Source: Candidatus Poribacteria bacterium (GTDB lineage: Bacteria; Poribacteria; WGA-4E; WGA-3G). From it: a DNA stretch of 64,000 bases. Under the pieces are notes generated by a model, which had not been told where the DNA came from, searched no databases, and saw nothing but the letters and a program-made list of their open reading frames with translations. This document shows, in pieces, positions 33,748-42,663 of the stretch; positions within the stretch are counted from its first letter, which is position 1; the number at the start of each line of letters is the position of its first letter. The stretch is taken from assembly GCA_958295815.1 (NCBI GenBank), contig OY282374.1:1446856-1510855 (forward strand), read 5' to 3'. The position numbers were made by a program, and so were the translations under genes.

Positions 33748-34950
33748 ATGAGAGAGTTATCTGCGCGGGATAAAAAGAGTAATAAGGGATTTTGGCCAGA
33801 CGGAACTTTCATAATAAAAATACAGTTTTCTGCGATATTGTTATATGCTATAGCTTTGGTGATTGTTATGTTTGTAGCAGGTATAGCGATTATAATTGCG
33901 CAAACGATTGGCCCTCCGCCCGGGTCAGAAGAAATACAGGGCGATACTGCAGCCGAGGTTGAATCTCCAGATCGCTTCAATGACTTGAGGAAGCAATATC
34001 TTGACGCCCGACACGAGTCCATTGATTGGTGGTTAACTGGAATTGCCATAGTCCTTACTTTTTTTGCTGTTGCTGTTGCTGTTTTCGGCTTCATCGGTAT
34101 TAAGCAGTTTCAGGATCTTAGAGGTGAAGCAATGCAGCATGTTGATGAAGTGAAGCGTCTTGCTAATGAAGCGGATGAAGATATTTCCGAAATGCGGCTT
34201 CATATGGCTGCAATTCGAGAAGGTCGAAAGGAATTTGATCAAGGGTCTGCGCAAGTTAGACAAGAGATCAGATCGTTATTTGATGAGCCTTCTGAAAAAA
34301 TTTTCAAATTACTGGATAATGTTCGACAAATTGATGATCTGTCTCCATCAGAAGAGGCGGTGATTGAAGCGTTAACATTGCAGCATCAAGATGACAAAGT
34401 TGAAGAGGCAATCCAAAAATTGAAGTCTATTGCGAATGTTATAGAGCGGAGAGATAATAACCTTGCTGCCCGAGCTTGGAAATCTATTGGATACCTCTAT
34501 CTGGAGAGTGATAACAAAGAGGAAGCACTTACTGCTTTCGACAGTGCTATTCGATTAAAACGCGATGATGCGGAAGCTTACGCCATCCGAGGCACTGTGA
34601 GATCCTTACTTGAGGATTATAGATTTGCCATTGTAGATTATGGTGAGGCTATCAGACTGGGTGCTAATCTTGAGGAAAGGCACACCCAACGTGCCAATGC
34701 AAGGAATGGACTCAAGAGATACAATGAGGCGATTGTTGATTGCAATGAGGCTATCCGCCTAAATCCTGATTATGCAGAGGCTTATGCTATTCGAGGTGAA
34801 GCAAAAAATGGATTAAGTGAAGGGACAGAAGCAAAGGCTGACTTCCAGAGAGCATTGGAGCTCGCTAATGGACAAGGAAATGAGGCTCTCAGTAATCAGA
34901 TTAGACAACGTCTTCGGGAACTCTTTCGGGAACTTTTTCGGGAACTCTAA
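33748..34950 (+). CDS. Membrane-anchored TPR protein
   Basis: About 400 residues. Two hydrophobic segments lie at about 25-50 (FSAILLYAIALVIVMFVAGI) and about 95-118, then a charged coiled coil (120-200), then about four tetratricopeptide units in the last 170 residues (AYAIRGTVRSLLEDYRFAIV, and a second ending AYAIRGEAKNGL). The helices probably face the cytoplasm as a protein-binding platform. The C-terminus is a repeat, RELFRELFREL, encoded by a 12-base tandem repeat. The ATG at 33748 is preferred over the adjoining TTG. Base composition is AT-richer than neighbours. Partner unknown. Confidence 0.75.
   Translation: MRELSARDKKSNKGFWPDGTFIIKIQFSAILLYAIALVIVMFVAGIAIIIAQTIGPPPGSEEIQGDTAAEVESPDRFNDLRKQYLDARHESIDWWLTGIAIVLTFFAVAVAVFGFIGIKQFQDLRGEAMQHVDEVKRLANEADEDISEMRLHMAAIREGRKEFDQGSAQVRQEIRSLFDEPSEKIFKLLDNVRQIDDLSPSEEAVIEALTLQHQDDKVEEAIQKLKSIANVIERRDNNLAARAWKSIGYLYLESDNKEEALTAFDSAIRLKRDDAEAYAIRGTVRSLLEDYRFAIVDYGEAIRLGANLEERHTQRANARNGLKRYNEAIVDCNEAIRLNPDYAEAYAIRGEAKNGLSEGTEAKADFQRALELANGQGNEALSNQIRQRLRELFRELFREL
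34914..34949 (+). repeat. 12-base tandem repeat at end of TPR gene
   Basis: Three units of TCGGGAACTNTN (34914-34925, 34926-34937, 34938-34949) code for the terminal RELF/RELF/REL. The last unit runs into the stop codon, so copy-number change would lengthen or shorten the tail in frame. Confidence 0.8.
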
Positions 34951-34993
34951 TGAGGTGAAGAGTGCTTGTATGGATTTTAGCGATAAATTTGAG

Positions 34994-35022
34994 TTGCAGT
35001 TTTTAGCGAAATAGTATATAAT
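34994..35022 (+). promoter_or_regulatory. Promoter of HsdR_N-like gene
   Basis: TTGCAG (34994-34999), a 17-base spacer and TATAAT (35017-35022), 33 bases before the start codon. An AGGAGG site follows at about 35042. It shows the nuclease gene can be read independently of the TPR gene. Confidence 0.7.
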
Positions 35023-35054
35023 TTAAACTGTCATACAAAAAGGAGGATCCACTG

Positions 35055-35606
35055 ATGTCTGGTAATGTAAAAACCAATTACATATTATCATCCATTGACA
35101 CACCCAGAGTTGGTCGTAGAAAGGCTCGTAGAGCAGTTAAGACAGTTCGAGAGGCAACCCGAGCCTCGAGGATTCCCAGCCCGTCCGTTAATATTGGGAT
35201 TTCTATGCCATCAGAAGCCGAGGTAGCACAAGCAGTTACTGACTATTTCTCAGAACCCAAATTCGGGGAATTTCATGTTCGTCAAGAGTATGAGATTCCG
35301 ATAGGTGATACCAGATACAGAGCTGATATTGTGCTTTGTGATAAGAATAAGAAGGATGCGTATGCTGTAATCGCCGAGTGCAAATTACAGGGGGTTTCAA
35401 ATTACGGTTCCGAACCGTTGAAGAGTTTCCTATGTGCAACCGACACACCGTTTGGTGTTCTTGCCTCTGGCATAGACATAAATTCGTGGTATTTTTATGA
35501 GAATTTGCATCACAATCGATTTCGGCTAATTGAGCGGTCTGATTTTGAAACAGGGCTTCTTGAAGGTCTTAGTATGCCAACAACAGATGATTTTGAATTA
35601 ATGTAA
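35055..35606 (+). CDS. HsdR N-terminal-like PD-(D/E)xK nuclease protein
   Basis: A 183-residue protein similar to the N-terminal nuclease domain of type I restriction subunit R. The core is YRADIVLCD (metal-binding Asp) and, on the next strand, AVIAECK (Glu-x-Lys), preceded by VRQEYEIPIG. The first 50 residues are basic and probably disordered. No helicase, methylase or specificity gene is near, so this is a stand-alone domain rather than a restriction system. It could act in defence or DNA repair; nothing in the window decides this. Confidence 0.7.
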   Translation: MSGNVKTNYILSSIDTPRVGRRKARRAVKTVREATRASRIPSPSVNIGISMPSEAEVAQAVTDYFSEPKFGEFHVRQEYEIPIGDTRYRADIVLCDKNKKDAYAVIAECKLQGVSNYGSEPLKSFLCATDTPFGVLASGIDINSWYFYENLHHNRFRLIERSDFETGLLEGLSMPTTDDFELM

Positions 35607-35662
35607 GATATTTTTCTCTTTTTTTAAAGAGCAGTATCCTATAGAACGGTTCTGCCGTAATT

Positions 35663-35764
35663 GTGTTAGCGAAGAATACGCATGAGCACATTCAGCTAAT
35701 CGGTATATCTTCAGATCAGGAAGTGTTGATTGTTCTCAGTGAGTGGGATGCTTCTGCGCCGTAA
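35663..35764 (+). pseudogene. Possible short ORF or gene remnant
   Basis: A 33-codon GTG-started frame with protein-like composition (HIQLIGISSD, VLIVLSEWDA) in the otherwise empty gap 35607-35826. There is no Shine-Dalgarno, so it may be the decayed end of a gene. The family is not recognised. Confidence 0.2.
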
Positions 35765-35826
35765 AGTAGGTAATAACGGCTTTCATCGCTTCTAAAATTC
35801 AACGTTCCCTTTTCCATCTTCTTCCC

Positions 35827-36222
35827 TCAAAGCGGTTTGCCGAAACACAAAACATAACCGTCATGGTCCTTGAGTTCAAACGCTCGGAGACCGTCGCTGG
35901 TGTCTGCGAGTGCCTCGTGAAATTCCAATCCGCGTGCCTGATATTCATCAAACAGTGCATCAGGATCAGGACACAGAATGAAAGCGTCCCATCTTGCCCA
36001 TTCATGCCGAGTATGATTCGGCACTGGATGAATGTCTTCAGTGATATGTTTGAGAAGGATCCTCACGTTATCACGTGATACTATCCCAAAAAACGGATCT
36101 TCTTCAGGGACAAGCATATCTGTCTCAAAATCGAGTTTTTGGTTGTAGAAGTCAATTGAATCGGCAAGGCTTTTGACAATGAAAAATGGATAAATCCTCT
36201 CAAGTGTTGGATCTTTTGCCAT
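35827..36222 (-). CDS. VOC (glyoxalase-fold) family protein
   Basis: A 131-residue single-domain member of the vicinal oxygen chelate superfamily. It begins ERIYPFFIVKSLADSIDFYNQKLDFE, the usual first beta-alpha-beta unit, and ends FELKDHDGYVLCFGKPL, the usual last strand with a possible metal ligand. Bleomycin-resistance-like binding or a lyase/dioxygenase role cannot be told apart. The start at 36222 has a perfect AGGAGG upstream on the minus strand. Confidence 0.8.
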   Translation of the reverse strand: MAKDPTLERIYPFFIVKSLADSIDFYNQKLDFETDMLVPEEDPFFGIVSRDNVRILLKHITEDIHPVPNHTRHEWARWDAFILCPDPDALFDEYQARGLEFHEALADTSDGLRAFELKDHDGYVLCFGKPL

Positions 36223-36251
36223 CGTAACCCTCCTGTTTTTTTTTATCCAAT

Positions 36252-36280
36252 ATCCTAACAGATTTCTGCCTGGAATTCAA
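36252..36280 (-). promoter_or_regulatory. Promoter of VOC gene
   Basis: Minus strand TTGAAT (plus 36275-36280), a 17-base spacer and TAGGAT (plus 36252-36257), about 30 bases before the start codon. Confidence 0.55.
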
Positions 36281-36287
36281 TGAAATT

Positions 36288-36309
36288 GGCGAGGTTGGGA
36301 AACCTCACC
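36288..36309. repeat. Dispersed hairpin GGCGAGGTT/AACCTCACC
   Basis: GGCGAGGTT (36288-36296) and AACCTCACC (36301-36309) form a hairpin with one mismatch and a GGGA loop. Nearly the same element occurs at 37412-37433, on the other side of the Gfo/Idh/MocA gene. Confidence 0.65.
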
Positions 36310-36346
36310 AGTGTGGAAATAGGTCAGCTGAAGGCGGAAATTGCTG

Positions 36347-36375
36347 TTGACACATCCGAGACTATACGGTATACT
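36347..36375 (+). promoter_or_regulatory. Promoter of Gfo/Idh/MocA gene
   Basis: TTGACA (36347-36352), a 17-base spacer and TATACT (36370-36375), 42 bases before the ATG; a GGAAAGGA ribosome site lies between. Confidence 0.8.
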
Positions 36376-36417
36376 GACGGCGACTACCACATTCTGAATT
36401 AGGAAAGGAACAGATTC

Positions 36418-37377
36418 ATGGCAACACTCAGATGGGGAATACTCGGTTGTGGAGATGTCGCTGAATATAAGGGGGGACCACCTCTCTACAGCGTTGATGA
36501 TTCGGAACTCATTGCTGTAATGCGGCGAGATCGCGCCAAAGCGGAATCCTTCGCTGAGAGGCACGGTGCGAAACGAGTCTATACCGACATAGATGATCTT
36601 CTGGCGGATGACGAACTGAATGCGATTTACATCGCAACACATCCATACCTTCACTGCGAACACACCCTCCGTACAGCACAAGCCGGTAAACATATCCTCT
36701 GCGAGAAACCGATGGCGATGACGGTTAGGGAGTGCCAGGAAATGGTGGATGCCTGCCACGATGCTGGTGTTACCTTGATGCTCGCTTATTACCGCAATTT
36801 CTATCCGAATGTTGTGAAGATGAAAGCGTTAATGGATGAGGGTGCTATCGGTGACGTGGTACTTGCGCGGATTAATCATACCGGTTTCTACGATCCAAAT
36901 CGACACGATCTGAATAGTTGGCGGGTAGATCCCAATGTCAGCGGAGGCGGTGTGCTGATGGATCTCGGTAGCCATCGTATCTCACTACTTCAGTACCTGA
37001 TGGGAGATGTTGAATCTGTCCAAGGCTATGCGGAAGCGGTGCATCTGGATATTGAGGTAGATGATTCTACTGTGTTTGCGCTCCGTTTTGAGAGTGGTGC
37101 GCATGCTGTTGCTAACATCAATTGGAATGTGGGTGTTTCGATTGACGATGTTGAGGTGTATGGAACAGAAGGGTCTTTGCGGTGTTCGCCGTTGAATTCG
37201 GGTAACCTGACACTTGAAAGATCAGGAGAGCAGATTGAGATGAACCAGACGCCTCTGCCACATACACATACAGGGCTTATTGAGGATTTCCTTAACCATC
37301 TCAAAACGGGTGAGCCAATCCGTTGTACTGGTGAGGCAGGGTTGAAGACGAACGCAATTATCGATCAGATAATGTAA
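36418..37377 (+). CDS. Gfo/Idh/MocA family oxidoreductase
   Basis: A 319-residue NAD(P)-dependent sugar or inositol dehydrogenase type protein. The N-terminal Rossmann domain has GILGCGDVAE, and CEKPMAMT gives the conserved Glu-Lys-Pro with the catalytic lysine. The C-terminal alpha/beta substrate domain follows (GGGVLMDLGSHRISLL, containing the usual Asp and His). Slightly short for the family. The substrate cannot be told from sequence. It has its own promoter and is flanked by two copies of a hairpin element. Confidence 0.9.
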   Translation: MATLRWGILGCGDVAEYKGGPPLYSVDDSELIAVMRRDRAKAESFAERHGAKRVYTDIDDLLADDELNAIYIATHPYLHCEHTLRTAQAGKHILCEKPMAMTVRECQEMVDACHDAGVTLMLAYYRNFYPNVVKMKALMDEGAIGDVVLARINHTGFYDPNRHDLNSWRVDPNVSGGGVLMDLGSHRISLLQYLMGDVESVQGYAEAVHLDIEVDDSTVFALRFESGAHAVANINWNVGVSIDDVEVYGTEGSLRCSPLNSGNLTLERSGEQIEMNQTPLPHTHTGLIEDFLNHLKTGEPIRCTGEAGLKTNAIIDQIM

Positions 37378-37411
37378 ATTCCAAACGGTTGCTGCAGAGT
37401 GATATAAGAAA

Positions 37412-37433
37412 GGCGAGGTTAGGAAACCTCGCC
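37412..37433. repeat. Dispersed hairpin GGCGAGGTT/AACCTCGCC
   Basis: GGCGAGGTT (37412-37420) and AACCTCGCC (37425-37433) pair perfectly over nine bases with an AGGA loop. It lies between convergent genes; on the minus strand a TTTCTT tract follows, so it may also end the minus-strand transcript. Confidence 0.75.
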
Positions 37434-37460
37434 AGCGATAAAAGATTGATTTTCTGGAAG

Positions 37461-38612
37461 TTAGCTAATCCGATCTGATTCTAACGTTAGCCAATCGCCG
37501 TATGCTCGTGGCATCTCTGTTGGTGCCTCTAGACCCGATTCCTCACGCCACCGTAACAGCGGATGCCGCCGATCGGATTGTGGAAGATTGACGCGGGTGC
37601 CGTAAGCCGCCGATTCAAAGATTCCCATCATCATCTCAATAATGTGTCGTCCCTCCGTGCCGCTGCACTCGTGAGATCTGCCTTCATCTAAAGCATTGAC
37701 GTATTCCTCCACGAACCAGTAATCAGCTTCCGATGCACTGCTATTGGCGTCGTAGTGTTCAGGATAAATAAGCTCCAATGCTTCCCACTGATCGTGTGTT
37801 CCGTCGGGGAGATAGTGTGGTGTCGGTAGCCACCATGCGCCGCCGCTTTTCCAGAGGAGTCGCCCCTCCGTGCCGTATAGGTCCATGGAATATGCGTCTG
37901 TATCCATCTTGTGAAACCGATGTTGAAGCAGCGTACCCGTGACGTGCCCTTCATATTGTAGCGTTGCGGTGATATATTCACCTGCGATTGTCCCCATACC
38001 GCTCGGTGATGGCACAACATCTGTAGGAGTGATCGATTTGCTACCAGTCGTCAAGTGTGCCGTAACACTTTCGCAGCGTTTCCCAAAATGCAACATGTTA
38101 TTGAGCATGTGCGTGCCGATGTTCATCAAACCGTAGCCGCCATAGTAGCCTTTCCCGCTGCCGTACATATAGCGCAATTCGCCGATTTTTCCTTCATTAA
38201 AAGCACGCGCCATTGCCTGCATAGATGCACCGACTCTCCCCTGATGATGTACTGCGATCTGCACACCCTTTTCTTCTGCTTTGGCAATAACGGCGTCGGC
38301 TTCCACCAGATCCACACACATCGGTTTTTCTACCTCAATGTTCACGCCGTGCTCCAGGACGCGCATGCACAGGTCGTAATGAAATTCCGTGCCAGTAGGG
38401 ATCGCGACGATGTCAGGTTGGGTCTGCTGAATCATCTCGTCTAAATCTGTGAAGTGTGCTGTGACGTTGACTTCATCGCCGAGAGTCTTGAGACGCTCTT
38501 CAATCAGATCACAGAGTGCGACAATCTCTGTGCGTGGGTGGGCGTAATATGCCCGTGCTGCTGCTGTCCCGCGCCCTCTACATCCCAAAATTCCGATCCT
38601 ATATGTTTTCAT
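37461..38612 (-). CDS. Gfo/Idh/MocA family oxidoreductase
   Basis: A 383-residue member of the same superfamily as its convergent neighbour but clearly different. The nucleotide motif is GILGCRGRGTAAA, the lysine motif VEKPMCVD, and the substrate-domain stretch YGLMNIGTHMLNNML has the usual His. The start is the ATG at 38612, seven bases after AAGGAG; the frame is open 13 codons further up without a ribosome site. It is probably a sugar or cyclitol dehydrogenase. Confidence 0.88.
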   Translation of the reverse strand: MKTYRIGILGCRGRGTAAARAYYAHPRTEIVALCDLIEERLKTLGDEVNVTAHFTDLDEMIQQTQPDIVAIPTGTEFHYDLCMRVLEHGVNIEVEKPMCVDLVEADAVIAKAEEKGVQIAVHHQGRVGASMQAMARAFNEGKIGELRYMYGSGKGYYGGYGLMNIGTHMLNNMLHFGKRCESVTAHLTTGSKSITPTDVVPSPSGMGTIAGEYITATLQYEGHVTGTLLQHRFHKMDTDAYSMDLYGTEGRLLWKSGGAWWLPTPHYLPDGTHDQWEALELIYPEHYDANSSASEADYWFVEEYVNALDEGRSHECSGTEGRHIIEMMMGIFESAAYGTRVNLPQSDRRHPLLRWREESGLEAPTEMPRAYGDWLTLESDRIS

Positions 38613-38675
38613 ATTTCTCTCCTTCTCACGCTTGATTGCCCTTATGATCACCTGCTTGTGCTGTAGATGTTTCCC

Positions 38676-38704
38676 ATTGTATCATATTTCGTTTAAGGGG
38701 TCAA
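38676..38704 (-). promoter_or_regulatory. Promoter of minus-strand Gfo/Idh/MocA gene
   Basis: Minus strand TTGACC (plus 38699-38704), a 17-base spacer and TACAAT (plus 38676-38681), 64 bases before the start. Confidence 0.65.
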
Positions 38705-38719
38705 TGCGTATGATTTTTC

Positions 38720-38748
38720 TTGACTTTACTTCTCAAATCTGTTATCTT
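38720..38748 (+). promoter_or_regulatory. Possible promoter of propeller-SpoIIE gene
   Basis: TTGACT (38720-38725), a 17-base spacer and TATCTT (38743-38748). It would leave a leader of about 130 bases, in which nothing else was recognised. Confidence 0.4.
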
Positions 38749-38882
38749 TGAGCCAAGCGAGGACTATTTTCGGATTTTTTTTATTTATCCTAATAAGTGA
38801 TTCAAGGGCTATTTCTCGAATTCAGTTTTTCACAAAGATACTCTAAGTGTTTTGTGCTTTAAAATAGTAAAGGTGATTTGCA

Positions 38883-41800
38883 GTGAATAGCTTGATAAAA
38901 TTTGTATTCATCTCAGTTTTATGCTTATCCATCACTTTTATTGAATCTTCCTTAGCTTTCGAGAGGCTGGAAACCTATACGGTTGCTGATGGTCTTGTGG
39001 GTCCTGTAGTTCCAGTTATTTTTGAGGACAGCCGAGGCACGCTTTGGTTCGGCTCGGATAGGGGTGGCGTTAGCCGTTATGATGGCAAAAATTTTGTGCC
39101 CTACACGGCTTCCCTTATAATTTCGGAGGAGATGCCAACATCTGGTGTTCAGGCAGGAGCGCTGCTTGGACGGACGCGACAAATCGTTGAGGACAAGTGG
39201 GGGCACATCTGGTTTCTTACGCGAAGTGATTCAGAAAAAGTAGGTCAAATCAGCCGTTTTGATGGCATTTCGATCATACTGATCGGCACTGGAAACTTAC
39301 TAACTGTTGACAAAAGCGGTGATGTGTGGGTTAGTGAAAATCAGTGGCTAACGAAGTACGTCACCTCGGGTGTCCAAAAACTGCCGGAGGCACATCGGCA
39401 CGAAATTGAAGGCGAAGCTGCAGACCAGTCGGCGGAAATATTGACGATAAACGTCATCTTTGGAAGCGAAGACGGAACGCTTTGGCTTGGCGGGAGTGAA
39501 GGCACAGAGAATAAAAAAGGTATAATTCTAAGTTTTCGTGAGAGTGGTCGGGCAGGCGTAGAACTCAGTAGTAGTGATGATGCAAATGATAAAACAGAGA
39601 CTAAAACACCGCGTAACCAACCGACTATTGGATTCACGCGTTACGATACGTCAAATCTTGAGGCAGTGAGTGCCATCGAAGCGATAACCGAAGATGCCTC
39701 TGGAAATCTTTGGTTCGGTGGCTATAATCTTCTCCTTAACTTTGATGGGAAAACTTTTGAACAGATTCTCCCTTTACATTCAGGTCAAAGCGGTCCTGGG
39801 CGGTATAGGTCTGCCAGGCGAGCCTCACTCCAAAGTGACACGAAAGGACGACTCTGGTTTAGCGATGGTCGTATCACAAAATGGTGGGATGGATCACGAC
39901 TGCATACCCACGTAAATTCCCAAGAGGTATTTGAAATTGAGGACGCGTGGGGAAATCTATGGTTTACTAACGAGGTGGGCGAGGCACACCAATACGATGA
40001 TACACTGAAACTAATTCCTTATGGTGCGGATGGCGATCTTGATATTGACCGGATTTGGACGGTTTTTGAAGCGATTAACGGTGATTTGTGGTTCGGACAT
40101 GATAACGGCGTGACCCTATTTAACCCAAGACCAGCAATCCAGAATCATGGTACTGGAATTGTGAGTAGAATTAGAGGAAAATCGCGTTTAGCATTTTGGA
40201 CTGATATTGTAAAAATATTTGAAATAGGAGATTACATCTGGTTTGTTAACAAACCGATGTTCAAGGGAAATACTACGCAATATACGTTCTTCCGCTTTGG
40301 AAATGAACTCTTCGATCAGGTTTCCGTCACTATCAAACCAAAAACAGGACGCCTCAGGGGAGAGTCTAATAGGGACCCTAATCTATTTTTTACCGAAGAT
40401 GCACATCCATGGATAGCTTTTGGCGGACATATCTTCAAAGTAGATGCGACAGGATTGTTATGGCTTACAGATCGATTCCAGAAAATTCCGTTTCAGACGA
40501 ATTTGGAAATTGATCATGCCGAATCCCCTATAAATGCCTTGCACACAGATGTCAATGGCAAATTGTGGGTGCTTTTTGAGAACGGAAGGGTACAGTCCTA
40601 TCCAAGTACGATTGAGTCCTCAACGTCTAAAAATATTGAGCCAGATGCCCTTCCCTATCTGATTAAAGTAACAAAGATGTTAGAAATGCCATCAGGTAAG
40701 AAATGGTTTTTTAACGCTGTGACAGGTAAGTTAATACGTTGGAATGTTTCTGATCCGAGCGTACCCATTGTGCTCAAGGAAAATTCTCGTGCTGTGCCCC
40801 TCGCTGTGTGGCAGCACCCAATGGAAAAAAATGAGATAGCCACTTTCATCTTTCCGGATGCTCTCAAGACATATCATGATCAAGAGTTAATCACAACTGA
40901 GGACATTGAACTTGCTCCAGAAAACGCGTCATTGATTTCTCAAGAAGGAGTTCTCTGGCTCGCTACCTCTCGTGGTGCCGTTCGCTACGATGGGACTGAA
41001 CTCACGGTATATACAACAAAAAATACATCTCGGCATTCCAGAAAAGAGGGGTTTCTTGTCGACAACGTGCGCGATGTTATCGAGGATAGTAGTGGAAGTA
41101 TATGGTTCGCAACAAAGGGAGGTGGCACTGTCCGATACGATGGTGAAACCTTCGACACCCTTACCACAAAAGACGGTCTAGCACATAACAATATCTCGCA
41201 AATTTATGAATCTTCTGACAAAGATATTTGGTTTGCAACTGAAGGCGGTGTTACACAATATACACCCACACGCGGCGGACTTCCTTTTTATCGGCTAACT
41301 GCGTTAGAGGCAGATCAAACCTATACCGATTTCTCATCGAGTATTACCCTACCGGCAAGTGGAAACAAGCATATCTTCTTCTATGTACGAGGTCTCAGCC
41401 AACTTCGAGAACGGCTCTCTTATCAATTTAAAATGGTTGGGTTGGATAGTCCTGGATGGACAAAGATTTCAGCAGAGGAGTTTTCACGTCTGCCCATCGG
41501 TTCCGGCATTTCGTCTGACAAATGGTTTCCTGCATCTGGATTGACAACTCAGCAGGCCACGCATAATAATGGCGTTCAACAGGAATTTCAAAACCAAAAC
41601 GGCGTTCTCTGCATACGGTATACGGGTCTCAAAGCGGGAACCTACAGTTTCATCGCCAAGGCTTTCCGAGACGACTGGCACTACACGCATGCTCCCGCCG
41701 TGATTGACTTTAGTATTCCACCACCCTTCTGGACCCAGTGGCGGACATATCTCCCAACACTCATGTTTATGACTATTGTCTTGGCTCTTGCTGGTCGCTT

Positions 41801-42611
41801 GTTTGTCAACCGAAGGCACACCGTGCAGCTTCGCAACGAAATGTTGGAGAGGGAGGAGGCGGAAATACAGCGAATACGTGCTGAGTTGAATGAGGCACAA
41901 AACATTCAAATCGGGCTGCTACCTACAGAGTCACCAGATACAAAAGGGTTTGATATTGCCGGAATGTCCGTACCCGCAACCCAGGTGGGAGGCGATTTTT
42001 ACGATTACTTGACGGTTTCAAACGGACAAACCGCTATTGCAGTGGCAGATGCTGCAGGCAAAGGGTTACGCGGCGCAATGAACGCTGTTCTCACGAACGG
42101 AATGCTGCATGAGGTAGCCAGATTCAGATCCGATGCCGATGTCATCCTCACCGACCTCAATGCAGGATTAGCACCCCGAATGTACGGTCCCAGTTTTATT
42201 GCACTCAACTTGGCGATTCTTAATGAATCTGAGAAACGTATTGACTACGCCAACGGTGGTCAACCGTATCCTATTCTCAAAAGAGGCACTGAAATCATTG
42301 AAATTGAAAGTAGTGACCTGCCTCTCGGTAGTATGAGAAGTGTTGAATATGAATCTATCGCTTTCGATTTAACTGAAGGCGATGTCCTTATCTTCCACTC
42401 CGATGGTCTCATCGAAGCCCTCAACTCTGACGAAGATATGTACGGAACTGACCGTGTAAAAGCATTGGTTTCCCAAATCCCAAGCGAATGTACCGCTGAG
42501 GAAGTGATTCAACACATCGTTGAAGACGTTCATAAATTTGTTAAAGAGGCAGAACAGTATGATGATTTAACGCTTGTTGTTATTAAACGTATATCTACTG
42601 GATCTGAGTAG
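38883..42611 (+). CDS. Propeller sensor with SpoIIE/PP2C phosphatase output
   Basis: A 1242-residue single-chain receptor. A signal peptide (1-26) is followed by many two-component-regulator propeller blades (units ending LWFGSDRGGVSRYDG, IWFATKGGGTVRYDG), filling most of residues 30-820. A Y_Y_Y-like domain (about 830-950) and one membrane segment (about 956-975) follow. A short coiled coil leads to a cytoplasmic SpoIIE-type PP2C phosphatase (about 1010-1240) with VGGDFYDY and AVADAAGKGLRGAM holding the metal-binding Asp residues. This is the periplasmic half of a hybrid sensor with an RsbU-like phosphatase in place of a histidine kinase. Signal and target (perhaps an anti-anti-sigma factor) unknown. 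GTG start after AAAGGTG. Confidence 0.88.
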   Translation: MNSLIKFVFISVLCLSITFIESSLAFERLETYTVADGLVGPVVPVIFEDSRGTLWFGSDRGGVSRYDGKNFVPYTASLIISEEMPTSGVQAGALLGRTRQIVEDKWGHIWFLTRSDSEKVGQISRFDGISIILIGTGNLLTVDKSGDVWVSENQWLTKYVTSGVQKLPEAHRHEIEGEAADQSAEILTINVIFGSEDGTLWLGGSEGTENKKGIILSFRESGRAGVELSSSDDANDKTETKTPRNQPTIGFTRYDTSNLEAVSAIEAITEDASGNLWFGGYNLLLNFDGKTFEQILPLHSGQSGPGRYRSARRASLQSDTKGRLWFSDGRITKWWDGSRLHTHVNSQEVFEIEDAWGNLWFTNEVGEAHQYDDTLKLIPYGADGDLDIDRIWTVFEAINGDLWFGHDNGVTLFNPRPAIQNHGTGIVSRIRGKSRLAFWTDIVKIFEIGDYIWFVNKPMFKGNTTQYTFFRFGNELFDQVSVTIKPKTGRLRGESNRDPNLFFTEDAHPWIAFGGHIFKVDATGLLWLTDRFQKIPFQTNLEIDHAESPINALHTDVNGKLWVLFENGRVQSYPSTIESSTSKNIEPDALPYLIKVTKMLEMPSGKKWFFNAVTGKLIRWNVSDPSVPIVLKENSRAVPLAVWQHPMEKNEIATFIFPDALKTYHDQELITTEDIELAPENASLISQEGVLWLATSRGAVRYDGTELTVYTTKNTSRHSRKEGFLVDNVRDVIEDSSGSIWFATKGGGTVRYDGETFDTLTTKDGLAHNNISQIYESSDKDIWFATEGGVTQYTPTRGGLPFYRLTALEADQTYTDFSSSITLPASGNKHIFFYVRGLSQLRERLSYQFKMVGLDSPGWTKISAEEFSRLPIGSGISSDKWFPASGLTTQQATHNNGVQQEFQNQNGVLCIRYTGLKAGTYSFIAKAFRDDWHYTHAPAVIDFSIPPPFWTQWRTYLPTLMFMTIVLALAGRLFVNRRHTVQLRNEMLEREEAEIQRIRAELNEAQNIQIGLLPTESPDTKGFDIAGMSVPATQVGGDFYDYLTVSNGQTAIAVADAAGKGLRGAMNAVLTNGMLHEVARFRSDADVILTDLNAGLAPRMYGPSFIALNLAILNESEKRIDYANGGQPYPILKRGTEIIEIESSDLPLGSMRSVEYESIAFDLTEGDVLIFHSDGLIEALNSDEDMYGTDRVKALVSQIPSECTAEEVIQHIVEDVHKFVKEAEQYDDLTLVVIKRISTGSE

Positions 42612-42663
42612 AAATGCTATAGCCAATGTAGTGTATATAGGAAACCAAATGTCTCGGATGATG

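Noticed and set aside
35055..35606. Type I restriction system
   Set aside because: Only an HsdR_N-like nuclease domain is present; no helicase part, methylase or specificity subunit nearby.
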